A DNA stretch of 28,659 nucleotides from Vitrella brassicaformis (Eukaryota; Sar; Vitrellaceae). A program made the translations under genes and the position numbers. The notes under the pieces were generated by a model. That model saw nothing but the letters and a program-made list of their open reading frames with translations, made no database searches and had not been told where the DNA came from. Shown one piece after another: positions 18,702 to 28,659 of the stretch. Position 1 is the stretch's first letter, and every line of letters begins with the position of its first letter. The stretch covers positions 58,974 to 87,632 of the forward strand of contig CDMY01000388.1 of NCBI GenBank assembly GCA_001179505.1, given 5' to 3'.

Positions 18702-21700
18702 TCACTCTTTGCTGCCTGCCTCGCTGCCATCTCCACCCGGCCCGCCGGCAGACTGCTTCCGTTGCAGCCCACCAATCGCCAGCGAAAACAGACGACCAGG
18801 CACCCGCACCCGAGTGGGCTTCCCGGCATTGTCCTGACTGCTGTTGTCGGCTCGGTCGAGTGGCTCGGTGGCGCTCCTGAGAGTGGGCGGCGGGCTGGGT
18901 AGCCTCTCCTCTGCCTTGGGGGGGCTGACCACAGCTGCCGCCGCTGCTGCTGGGGGTGCTTGGGGGGCTGGTGTCGGTGCTGCAGATGACGACGATGGTC
19001 CTGATGGTGCTGACACATGGTTGAGGTGATGGTTGCCCCCCTCCCTGTCCCTCTCCTTGTCCCTCTCCTTGTCCTTCTCCCTTTCCCTCTCGCGCCTGCG
19101 GTTGCCCCCTCCTGGCCCACTGTCCTTCCCGGCGTCACTGGTTCTCTCCTTGCCCCGACCCTGAGGCTTCTCCCTCGTCGGCGGCCTCTCCCTCTCATCT
19201 CGATCGTGGGGCCCATCCGTCCCGCCCGTCTGATCGCCGCTGGCCCGTTTCCCTTTGCCGACGTGCCGACTGGTCGGCTGCTCGGATGGGGGCTCGGTGG
19301 GAACCGCGGGGCTGGAGGTTGATCCGGTCTCACGGTGCTGCTGCGACTTTGGGCCTTCGCGACGGACAGCGGGCGCTGGGGTTGGCGATGTTGCCTCAGG
19401 CGGGGACTCTGCCGGCGCTGGCTGAGTAGACGATGATGACGCAGCAGCCGCAGAAGCAGAAGCAGAAGAAGCGTCGTTGGCTTCCTCATTGGTATTGATA
19501 TTGTCTTGAGAGGCGTCGGACCTCTTGTGTCCCCCTCCCCCTCCATCGCGTTTTCCTCCCCCCGGCCTCTCGCGACGCTGCCGACCTTCACCGGCACTGC
19601 CTTGCTGCGTGCCTTCGCGCGGTCTGCCTCCTGCCAGAGCGGTGTGGATGACACCCACAGTGGCTATCTTCGGCCTCGGGCGATCGGCCGACTCGTCTGG
19701 CTGTTTCCTGCCGATCGACGGCGCCCATGACGTCTGCGGGCCGGCGGGAGCGAGCGACGCCGGCACGAAGGCGGCGAGGGGGGCCGAAAGCTGACGCTCC
19801 GGATGCTCACGCTCGCGGCTCTCTTTCTCCTGTTGCGGCTGCGGCTGCTGCTGCTGCTTGCCGGTGGTGTCGCCGCCGGCCTTCTTACCCCTCTCCCTCT
19901 CCTGTGGCTCTTCGGTCCGCTGCTGGACTACTCGGTTCTCGTCTCTTGTGGGACGCTGCTGTCGGTCGACGATGGGCGGGGGGGACTGAGACATAGGTGG
20001 CGATGCGCCTACGGACGGCATCTCGCGATCCTCCACACCCCTCCTGTGCTTGGGGAACAGCCCCCGACCCGCCCCACTCGACGGCCGGGCCGGAGCTTGC
20101 GGAACGGACGAGCCGGCGGTGGGCTTCCACGCAGTCTTGGGCTGGTATCTCGGCACCGGCAGCCCCTCGCCCCTCCCTCGATGGTCGCCACGGTCCGTGT
20201 CATGGTGGTGGTGGTTGTGGTGGTGGTCATTGCGATCTGCCCGTGGGTGTGCGAGGTGCGGGTGTCGTGGGCTGAGGCTCTCATTGGGGCCGTCGTCGGA
20301 CGGGGAGGGGGGCGGGTGGGCGGGGGGAGGCGGCACACGAGAGCCTCCTGAGCCGCTCTTGGCCTTGCCGTCCCCCCTGGTGCTGCTGGCAGTGCTGTCC
20401 TGTCGGTCCATGTTGCCCCTCTCCTCCTTGTGCTGCTGCGATGTCGCCTCCCTTGCCGTGGCCACGGGGACCCACCTCTTGCTGCTGGGACTCTCCGGCA
20501 CCGACGGCGACTCCCCGTCGATCGACTGGCTGGCGTCCCTCCTGCCCCCCTGTGGCTGCTGCCTCCTGACAGGCACGATGATTACGTCGGCCTCCAGCTC
20601 ACTCCTCAGCGACCCGCGCCTCTTGGGCTCTCTGCGCCGCTGCTCGCGATCGCCACGCGGGCCCTTGTACGAAAGCTGGGGGCTGTCCATGGCATCTGGT
20701 GCTGCTGACGGCTTGCTCTGGACAGCCGGCGGGGTCTCCTTGACTGCTGGCGGCTCAGAAGGCTTCTGGCTGGCGGGGATGGGCACGTCCGTCTCAGGGG
20801 CCATGCGATGGTGGTCAACTACAGCTGATGCTGACGCAGACGAAGATGGCTGCTCAAGTGCTTGTGGGGGGGCGGGGGCTGCGGCGGGTGCTGGGGCGGG
20901 TGCAGCAGCAGGGACTGGCGAGCCTTGCGTCGATCTTGAAACACCACCACCACCACCACGGGCCTCATCCACCGCTGGCTGATTCTCTTTGCCACGCCGG
21001 AACCGCTCTCTTGTCATAACCTCGTTGTCCACAGCCACAGCCACAGCCACACGCACAGGCACAGGCACCTCCCTCTCCTGTTGCGGCTCCTCTGCTTGCA
21101 TCGCATTGGGGCACTCAGGCTCAGGCATGACCACTGGGGGCGGCAGTGGCTCGAAGTGCTGCTCGTGCTTACCGTCCAAACCGTTCAAACCGTCCGTCGC
21201 CACGCCGTTGTCCTCTCTCTCCCTCTCGTCGGAGCTGGCTTGCTCCACGTCTGGGTCCGTCTGCACCTCCTGCGTGAAGCGGGCAGGGGCGGGGGAGGCC
21301 ACCGGCACCTGATGGGGGTGGGGGTATGGCTGCTGCTGCTGCTGGTGCTGATGGTGGGCGGCCACGATGCTCACAAGAGGCGGCACCACCATTGCCTCAT
21401 CCGCCCTCTGTGTCGGCATCCTGCCCCCAGACGGGACTTGATCGCTCGGATGGCCAGCCTGTGGCTGTCGGGGTCGTGTGGCCGGCGGCCCCCTCTCCCT
21501 CTCCCTCTCCCTTGGGCTGCCATTGCCCGATCCAAAGGGCCACGCACGGTGAGCAGCAACAGCAGCAGCACTGGCAGCCGCAGGCGAGCTGTCGACTGAG
21601 GGAGCGCCGTCCATGTCGACGGCGAGCCTGCCGTCCGGGCTGTACTCCCACTGCGCGATGGCCTCCAGCCGAGGCGGGTGCTGCTGGTGCTGACGCCTGG

Positions 21701-24700
21701 GCTGATGCGGTGGCGGTGCAGCGGCCTGCCTGTCGTCCAAGTAGATGATGGCCTGGTGGTGGGGGGTGTGCGTGTCGGGGGCGGGCAGCAAGCCGGTCGA
21801 AAGGGCCCGCATCTGTGCGATGGGCGACGAGTCCCCCGACATCTGGCGGTGGGGCTGTGTGAGCGGCTGGTGCGGTGTGTGGGCGATGAGGGGCCGCATG
21901 GGGTCCGTGATGTCGTCTCTGCGCGTCGACGCCGATTGCACCGACGAGGAGGGCATCGGCGCGTTTGCGATCCCGCGGGTGCGGCTGCCGCCCCCCAACG
22001 CCCTCCTCTCTCTCTCGTGAGACGACGGCACCCCCGATTGGCTCATCGATCGGTGGTGCTCCTCACCCATGCCCACACCAATCGCCATAACGGCATGCAG
22101 GCTGTCCGCTGCCGCAGAACCCCGCCCAAAGGCTGGTGCCTCGCCGTGTTGTGTGTGTGAGGAGGGAACAATCCCCTGCCGATATGACGCCGCCAGTGGA
22201 GCCGACACAGCGAGTGTCGACCTGTGTGGGTACATGGAGTGAGCAGCAGCAGCGGCCGCTTGCATCGTCGAGGACGACGCCCGCGTGCCGCCGCCCGTCG
22301 CGAGCGACGAAACGCGGTCGTGCGATTTCTCGCGGGATGGTGTGTGGACGTAGTGGTTGTGGGTGTGGTTGTGGTGAGCCGAGAAGGGGCTCTGGCTGTG
22401 CGACAGCTGATGGTGGGGGTGGTGGTGGTAGTGGGTCGACGGCAGGGTGGCGGGGTTGGGGGTGCGCGGCGGCAGCTGAGGGGTGGTCACGGCCTTCTGG
22501 GGAGGGGAGCGCTGTCGGTGGTTCGACGACATGTGGCTCGACGCATAACGCTGGTGCTGCTGCGGCGGCTGCTGGCCACCCCCAGCCATAGCCATGCCTG
22601 CTCACGCCACGCGCCACGCACAAACAGAGACAAAAGGAAGGATAGAGGGATGGACCGACCGACCGACGAGAAATGAATGACCCGTTCCTCTCTGGCGTCG
22701 CTGCGTACCATCAACAGGCTGCAGAGGTCTCCCGTTTCCATTATTCTCGCCAGGGTACCGTCCGCCTCCCCCTGCTCCCTTCATGTCGCCGTAGTGGTTG
22801 ATCCGCGCGGCCGGGTACTTGGCGTGGGCAGCGTAGTAGGGCGACGGAATCGACTGCGGGGTGGGCATCAGCGGATTCTTTCCACCCTGCTGCATCGCTC
22901 TCACGCCGTTAACCTTGGACACGTGGCTCACGGGGGGCGGTGGTTGCTGCTGCTGATGCTGGTGCTGATCTGACGGAGGCGGGGGCCTGTGGTAACTTGA
23001 GCCGTGCGGCTGCTGTGTCTGCATGGCGGGCGATGGGTGATGGTAGGGGTGCACATCCGGTGGCGGCGGCGGGGCGGGATGCTGCGACGCCCCCTGCACG
23101 CCCAGACCCCGCCCACGGCCACCATATCTGGCGCCATCATGCTCCTGGTGAAATGAAGAAGGAGACGGCACACGCTGGTAGGGCGCTGGCGATGGGGACG
23201 GATCAGGAAGGACGCCGGGCGGCTGCCGTGGGACCATGCGATCAGCCGAGGGCCTTTGCTGTTGCTGCTGCTGGTAGCCGTCATGTGGATGGGGCTTGAC
23301 TAAGGACAGAGCTGGTGTGGACGGTGCCGGGGTGGTCATCTGAGAGGTCATCTGTGAGTCCGGCTGCTGGTTGTGGTGCGATGGCGTCGGCGGGGGCTTG
23401 GCCAAGCCCACGCCGCTGCTGCTGCTGCTGCTGCTGCTGCCTTGTGGCTGCTGCTGTGATTGCTGGTGCTGCTGCTGCTGCTGGTGCCTGTGTGTGTTGT
23501 TCAAAAACTGCATGAAGCCGAAGGCTGACGTGAAGTCGATGCCAGGCATGTGCTTGAGGTGCTCGAAGCCGGGCATGTTCTTGATGTGCTCAAAGATGGT
23601 GTGCACCAACCGGAACTGACTGTCGTGCTGGCTGCCATGTGTCTGGCCCGACACAGCACCAGGGGCCCCCTGGGCGGTGGTGCTCTGCGGCAGAGACGCG
23701 TGCAGCGCGCTGTAGAGACCGGCAGCAGCCACAGCTGCCTGCTGCTGCTGATGCTGCTGATGTTGCTGCTGCTGCTGCTGAGACATAATGGCGGGGCCCA
23801 TCATCATCTGCTGCTGCTGCTGCTGCTGCACAGGGGGGCGGCCCACATGGCCAGTCCCATTAGCTCCACCATCACTGCTGCTGCTGTTGCTGCTGGACGG
23901 CGCAGACTTGCCGCTGCCTCCGACCCCCCCGTGCAGGACGGCAGACGTCGAGCCCCCCGCGGCCACGTCGCCCCCTCCCTCTCCCGGCCGTCCTTCGGTC
24001 GCCGACGCAGCCAGAGATGGCAGCGGAGACGATGCCGCCGTCACGGCCCTGGAGGACACGTGCGAGTTGGCCGCACTGTCGTCGGCTCGCAGGTCGCTGT
24101 CAGACAGTCTCCGCACCGTGGCACCCTCGTCGGGGGTCTCCCTGGGTGGTGGCGGGGGCGGCGGCGGCTGTGGCGGCTGTGGCTGCGGAGGGGGGATAAT
24201 GATCGTGCGAGTGTTGGTGTCTGCAGCTGCTGTGGGCATCAGGGGCATGGGCGGCTCGGGCAGCTTCATGGGCGGCGAGTAGGGCGAGAGGGGGATGATG
24301 TCATTGACCGTCTTGAGGCCGTGGGTCTCGCAGTGCTTGCACCATCGCGTCAAGGGCTGGATCGGCGCCTTGACCGCGATCTTCTTCCACATCTCCTCAA
24401 CATTGGTGTGCCAGTAAGGCGCCTTGGACGCCAGACGGGTCAGCTCGTCCAGCCGGCGCACCTCATCGGACGGCAGCATGTAGGACCTGGCGGTGGTGGT
24501 TGTGGCGGTGACCATGAGGCGGCACACGAACTGGCAGGGGTTGAAGAGGACGTGTGTGGCGTCGGGGTCCCTGCAGGCCAGCGGGATGAGGTCGGCCTCG
24601 GAGTGCTCGTGAGAGTAGCGGGGGCGCAACCCATGAGGCAGCCCGTGAATCACAGACCTGCAACACAACACGCGCACACACACAGAGGCACACACAGGGG

Positions 24701-25967
24701 ATGGATGCAGGTGTGTGTATGGTATGGTGGTGCACACTCGTCCCTGGTGCCTGTCGGTGTGTCGATTCGGTGTGTGTGTTGACCTAAGTACCTGATGTCT
24801 CTTCTGCTGAGGAAGTCTTTGCTCCACCAGGAGTCCCAGTCAGGACACAGCCTGACCACCTGCACCACCAGCAGGTTGCCCTCAATCAGCGCCACCCCAA
24901 ACAGCCCCGGCCAGTCGGCCGGTGGAGGCTCTATCGACGCGGGGATGAGGTAAAGGTTGGAATCCTGCACCACCGTCGCCATGTTGACACGCCCGCTCCG
25001 CATACCCATGTCGAAAATCCGGTTGGCCCGACCAATCTCCCACTGGTACAGCAGCCACGTCGCTGAGCTGACCTTCCCCGCCAGGTCCAGTGGCGGCTCC
25101 CCCGTCCCCCCGCCGCCCTTGCCCGCCGGATCCTCTATCGTCAACAGCTCATCCCACACGCCGCCGTGACACTGAGGCCCCAGGATTCGGGCCGCCACCT
25201 CAGTACCGTTCTTCTCGGTCGAGCACCGCTGGGTCACCGATATGGTCTGGGAGAGCCGCTTTCTGTCGCACAGGCGGCGGAAGAGCGACACTAGAGAGGC
25301 CGAGACGGACGAGTGGAGGACCGCCATTCGGTCGAGTGGCGGTGGGAGGTCCAGTGTCTCGAAGTTGTCATTCCAGACGGTGAGGAGCGTCCAGCAGATG
25401 GACGGCAGGCCGCCGTCGCGCATGGCGGGGAGCCGCCTTGCCTTCACCCAGTACTTGAGCAGCCGCATCACCGATTTCAAGTGGGGCCGCTTCTCAACAA
25501 CCTTTCATTCACACACACACACACAAGGCACCCGCCACACACCGATACACACACTCATTGCCAGCCGATGCATTCCATGCCATGCCCCCTGTCTGTTTCG
25601 CTCCGACCGACCTCTCCGAAGAACTCCGTGTGTCTGATGGAGTTTTCGGTGTTGACGGACAGGTCGCACACGACGGTGAGTGACACGGCGCGAATGCTGA
25701 TGATGGGCACCTTGGCCGACTCGACCAGCTGCAACTCGCAGTCCTTGAGGACGAAGAAAGGGTGCGACGGGGGGTAGTCATGGGTGTGCTCCCGCAGCTG
25801 CCGCAGACCGGTGCTGATGGCCTGCAGCACGTTCTTGGTGTCGCTGTGCTCCACGCGGATCACCACGTCCAGGTCGCTGTAGCGGGTCTCCACGTCCCAG
25901 GCCGTCGAGCCCGCCAACTCCAGCTGAGCACTCTCCCCTGACATGACAGACAGACAGACCCACACAC

Positions 25968-25998
<31 letters not shown>

Positions 25999-26390
25999 CA
26001 CACAGTGCACGCCACGCGCTGATTCGAAATCGTGTGTGTGAAAGGGCGGGTGGGCGGGAGGTTATGAGGCTGTCTTTCGGTCGGCTGTCTGGCTGTTTCG
26101 TGGTTTGTACCGAGTGTGTGGGAGATGAATGCCTTGAGGGAGTCCATGAGTGTCTTCTTCTTCCTCCTCTCCTCCTCGTTGGGCGTTATTTCCCGCAGCA
26201 TGGCCGCCAGCTGGTCGTCCGAGGCGGCGAAGACCGCAAAGGACGGGGGGGCATCGGCCAGGGCCACAGGCCCTCCCTCTCCCTCTCCCCTACGCCGGAG
26301 AGCCTCGTTGCCGCGCCAACTCGACACAGGGACGTACGCCAAGCTCTCCCTCTCCGGGTCAGCATAATGGTCAAAGCTGTTATTGGCCAT
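18702..26390 (-). CDS. Non-canonical terminal nucleotidyltransferase (poly(A)/uridylyl transferase, TRF4/Cid1-like) with giant disordered tail
   Basis: Five exons close in phase to 2,386 residues: 26390-26111, 25937-25612, 25501-24792, 24657-22709, 22597-18702 (TGA). It would add nucleotides to RNA 3' ends. The palm domain shows GS at 103-104, SDLD with catalytic Asp115 and Asp117, and the third Asp185 in CDLSVN followed by the family's NT.FF-like segment (HTEFF). The central PAP-type region shows KYWVKARRL and GGLPSICWTLL. After about residue 550 the chain becomes low complexity: Gln, Ser, Pro, His and Arg runs, many RG/ERERE stretches, and about 1,800 residues with no recognisable domain. 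Exons 4 and 5 are 1.9 and 3.9 kb without introns, unlike neighbouring genes. Whether it prefers ATP or UTP cannot be told from sequence. It is divergent from the OGDH E1 gene. Confidence 0.9.
23417..23827 (-). repeat. CTG/CAG trinucleotide tracts coding poly-Ser and poly-Gln in the nucleotidyltransferase tail
   Basis: Several trinucleotide runs lie inside exon 4: about 23417-23440 (read as poly-Ser), 23741-23782 and 23812-23827 (read as poly-Gln). They are in frame and so compatible with length variation. Confidence 0.85.
25970..25997. repeat. (CAGG)n microsatellite in intron
   Basis: Tetranucleotide run in intron 1 of the nucleotidyltransferase gene. Confidence 0.9.
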
Positions 26391-26558
26391 TTTCTTCCGC
26401 CGATTCTGTTGTGTTGCCTCGTTACAGAGCCAGCATTACGGTCTTAGAACGAACACGATTTCGAAAGGGAAGGAGGACTGCGAGCTAAGGGAGAGGGGGA
26501 AGCTGAGGCGATCCCCGTTTGTCCGTCTTATCTCTGGGCCTGTGGCTGATTGACCAAG
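26391..26558. promoter_or_regulatory. Compact bidirectional promoter
   Basis: Only 168 bp separate the ATG of the minus-strand nucleotidyltransferase (26390) from the ATG of OGDH E1 (26559). Both 5' UTRs and core promoters must fit here. No TATA-like box is evident. Confidence 0.6.
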
Positions 26559-28659
26559 ATGCTGCAGTGTTCGAAGCATCTGGCGCCGCATTTCAAGCGG
26601 CTGAGCGGCCTGCCAGCCATGGCCTATGTATCAGTTCTCCAGGGCCGTTTCATCACCACGACTCGGCCTCGCTTCCAAAGCGCCCTGGCTGCCGAGGTGC
26701 GCCTGTCTGCCACGGCAACACACGACACAATCATCGCTGCATCTGTCCTTGCGCGTGTGCGTGTGTGTGTGCGGGTGTGTGTTCAGAGTTTTCTGGTCGG
26801 CGAGAGCAGCCCCTACATCGAGCAGATGTACGAGCAGTGGAAGAAGGACAACACCTCGGTGCACGCCTCGTGGCACGCCTACTTCACTAACGTCGCCAAC
26901 GGCGTCCCATCAGGCCAGGCATTCGTCGCCCCGCCCTCCGTCACGGTGGCCGGAGCGCCCATGCAGATGCAGATGCCGCCACACCCCCTGCCGACCCCCG
27001 CCCCCGCAACGACCGTCTTCCCACACGCCGTGGGCACGCTCCCATCAGCCGGCAGCCTCATGAGCCCTGAGGAGCTCTCGGGCGTCACCCAGACGGTCCA
27101 CGACACATCGCGGATCATCCAGATGGTGCGGGGGTATCAGAGTAGGGGCCACGAGCTGGCCAACATCGACCCCTTGGGTCAGCCCCGCCGGCCGCCCTAC
27201 ACGAGTGTGGCGCGCACCGAGGGGCCCATGGGCATCGGGTACAAGTACTACGGCTTCACAGAGGCCGACCTGGACAAGGTCTATGACTGCCGTGTGCCGG
27301 CCATGAGCGGATTCCTATCGCCCGAGCGGTCCCCCCGGACACTGAGGGAGATTGTGCAGCGGCTGGAGGAGACCTACTGCGGGCCCGTGGGAATCGAATA
27401 TATGCACATCTCAGGTCACACACACACACACAGAGAGAGGGAGGGGCAGGTTCGTACTTCAATCAAGTGCATCGTGTGTGTGTGTGTGTGTGTGTCAGAC
27501 CAGCAGGTTTGCAACTTTGTCCGTCAGGCGGTGGAGACGCCCACCAAGTACCAGATGTCCCCTGAGCTGCGCAAGAAGATCTTCGTTCGCACCGCACGCG
27601 CACAGCTTTTCGAGAACTTCTGCGCAACCAAATTCTCAACCTCAAAGCGATTCGGCCTTGACGGCTGCGAGACCCTCATCGTCGGCATGAAGGTCAGCCT
27701 GCCAGCTCGAAAGAAGAACGACCCACAGAGCGGCCACAGAGCTCTCGTCTGTCTGTCTGTCTGTGTCAGGCGGTAGTGAAGAAGGCGTCAAAGGACGGTG
27801 TGGACGCGATTGTGTTGGGGATGCCGCACCGGGGCCGTCTCAACATGCTGATGAACGTCATGCATAAGCCGATGCAGCAGATGATGGGCGAGTTCCAGGG
27901 CGTCACGGGATTCGGCGGCACCGAGTGGGGCAACACCGGCGACGTCAAGTACCACCTTGGCATCGAGTACGATCACTGGGACCAGGACTCTGGACGGTAC
28001 GCACAGCCTCCACCCACACAGCCACCCACACACGAGACGTGCAGCCATCCACCCCACCGATGTGTCTTGTGTGTGTGTTTGTCGGCAGGTACATCCACAT
28101 GGGCATCCTTGCCAACCCATCGCACCTGGAGGCCGTCAACCCGCTCGTGGCCGGCCAGGCGCGCGCGCAGCAGTACTTCTCGGGCGACACCAACCGTGAC
28201 AAGGTGCTGCCGATCGTGCTGCACGGCGATGCGTCATTCGCCGGCCAGGGGGTCGTCTACGAGACCGTCCAGATGTCAAAGCTCCCCAACTACTCCGGTG
28301 AGTGAATGGGCGGCTGGGCATGTGGGCGGACACAGAGAGCATAGCATCCTATCTCTCTTGTGTTGGTTGTGTCTGTGTGTCAGTGGGCGGCACGATTCAC
28401 ATCGTGGCCAACAACCAGATCGGCTTCACGACATACCCCGTCGACAGCAGCAGCGGCAAGTACTGCACCGACCTCGCCAAGTCCATCGACGCGCCCATCT
28501 TCCACGTCAACGCCGACGACCCCGAGGCCGTCACCTTCGTCGCCGAGCTCGCACTCGACTTCAGACAGAGATTCCACCAGGACGTCTTCATCGACCTTGT
28601 CGGGTGGGTGCGTCAAGGGCAGGGGGGAAGGAGAGAGAGAGAGGGGAAAGAGAGGGGGG
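26559..28659 (+). CDS. OGDH: 2-oxoglutarate dehydrogenase E1 component, mitochondrial (3' incomplete)
   Basis: Thiamine-diphosphate enzyme of the TCA cycle that decarboxylates 2-oxoglutarate and passes the succinyl group to E2. Exons in phase: 26559-26696, 26787-27414, 27499-27692, 27770-27996, 28089-28297, 28384-28603, about 538 residues before the window ends; the donor at 28604 (GTGGGT) shows more exons follow. The first exon is a basic, Arg/Ser/Leu-rich presequence fitting mitochondrial import. Family hallmarks: [11 protein letters not shown] near the mature N-terminus, [29 protein letters not shown], the cofactor-binding [10 protein letters not shown], and NNQIGFTT followed by [13 protein letters not shown] at 26559 is chosen because the in-frame codon upstream is not ATG. 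Nothing looks truncated or frameshifted. Confidence 0.97.
27473..27495 (+). repeat. (GT)n tract forming the 3' end of an OGDH intron
   Basis: The dinucleotide run directly abuts the CAG acceptor of the exon starting at 27499, where a polypyrimidine tract would normally be. Confidence 0.92.

Noticed and set aside
20050-20982. Long plus-strand open frame with Trp/Gly runs
   Set aside because: Antisense of the low-complexity tail exon of the nucleotidyltransferase; repeats generate open frames on both strands.
23550-24782. A 410-codon plus-strand open frame opposite the nucleotidyltransferase
   Set aside because: It is the antisense shadow of a GC-rich, CAG-repeat coding exon; it lacks splice logic and its composition mirrors the repeats.
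27415-27498. Continuous reading through an OGDH intron
   Set aside because: The added residues come from microsatellite sequence and interrupt a conserved region; GT-AG removal restores the family sequence.
1-28659. CRISPR arrays, tRNA or rRNA genes, insertion sequences with transposases
   Set aside because: None seen: repeats are microsatellites or coding repeats, and no transposase or integrase motif appears in any plausible frame.

Overview
The window looks like nuclear DNA from a GC-rich, intron-dense protist. Genes are split by short GT-AG introns (roughly 50-90 nt) that often carry (TG)n, (CTGT)n or (ATCC)n microsatellites, and the proteins have long Ser/Pro/Gln/Ala low-complexity tails. 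Presence of a mitochondrial 2-oxoglutarate dehydrogenase E1 together with this style suggests an alveolate, perhaps a chromerid alga of the Vitrella type. That is my inference and not a database match. No bacterial-style operons, CRISPR arrays, tRNA or rRNA genes were seen. Exon limits were worked out by hand from splice consensus and phase continuity, and most chains close in phase.

Layout. (1) 26-2395, minus: unrecognised gene, running off the left edge or ending at 22, with three tandem amphipathic-helix repeats. (2) 2785-6868, plus: 13-exon gene for a secreted Cys-rich protein of about 1,063 residues built from helical repeats and a duplicated Cys module; it shares a 389 bp divergent promoter with gene 1. 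(3) 7480-10150, minus: complete 16-exon RING plus RBR (RING1-IBR-RING2) ubiquitin ligase of 524 residues. (4) 10510-11843, plus: small intron-rich gene beginning with a ubiquitin-like/RA-like domain, divergent from the ligase. (5) 12241-12425, minus: broken copy of one ligase exon. (6) 12790-15501, minus: second, decayed copy of the ligase gene. (7) 15777-about 18193, minus: 10-exon helical-repeat (ARM/HEAT-like) protein. (8) 18702-26390, minus: 5-exon non-canonical poly(A)/uridylyl transferase of 2,386 residues with an exceptionally long disordered tail. (9) 26559 to the right edge, plus: 2-oxoglutarate dehydrogenase E1, 3' incomplete, divergent from gene 8 across only 168 bp.

The most distinctive region is 7.4-15.5 kb. 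An unusual ligase architecture is present there as one intact gene, one multiply disabled paralogue and one exon-sized relic. Nearly identical introns in one block and strongly diverged exons elsewhere suggest gene conversion. A beta-grasp protein gene sits between the copies. Apart from divergent promoters, the other genes show no evident pathway link.
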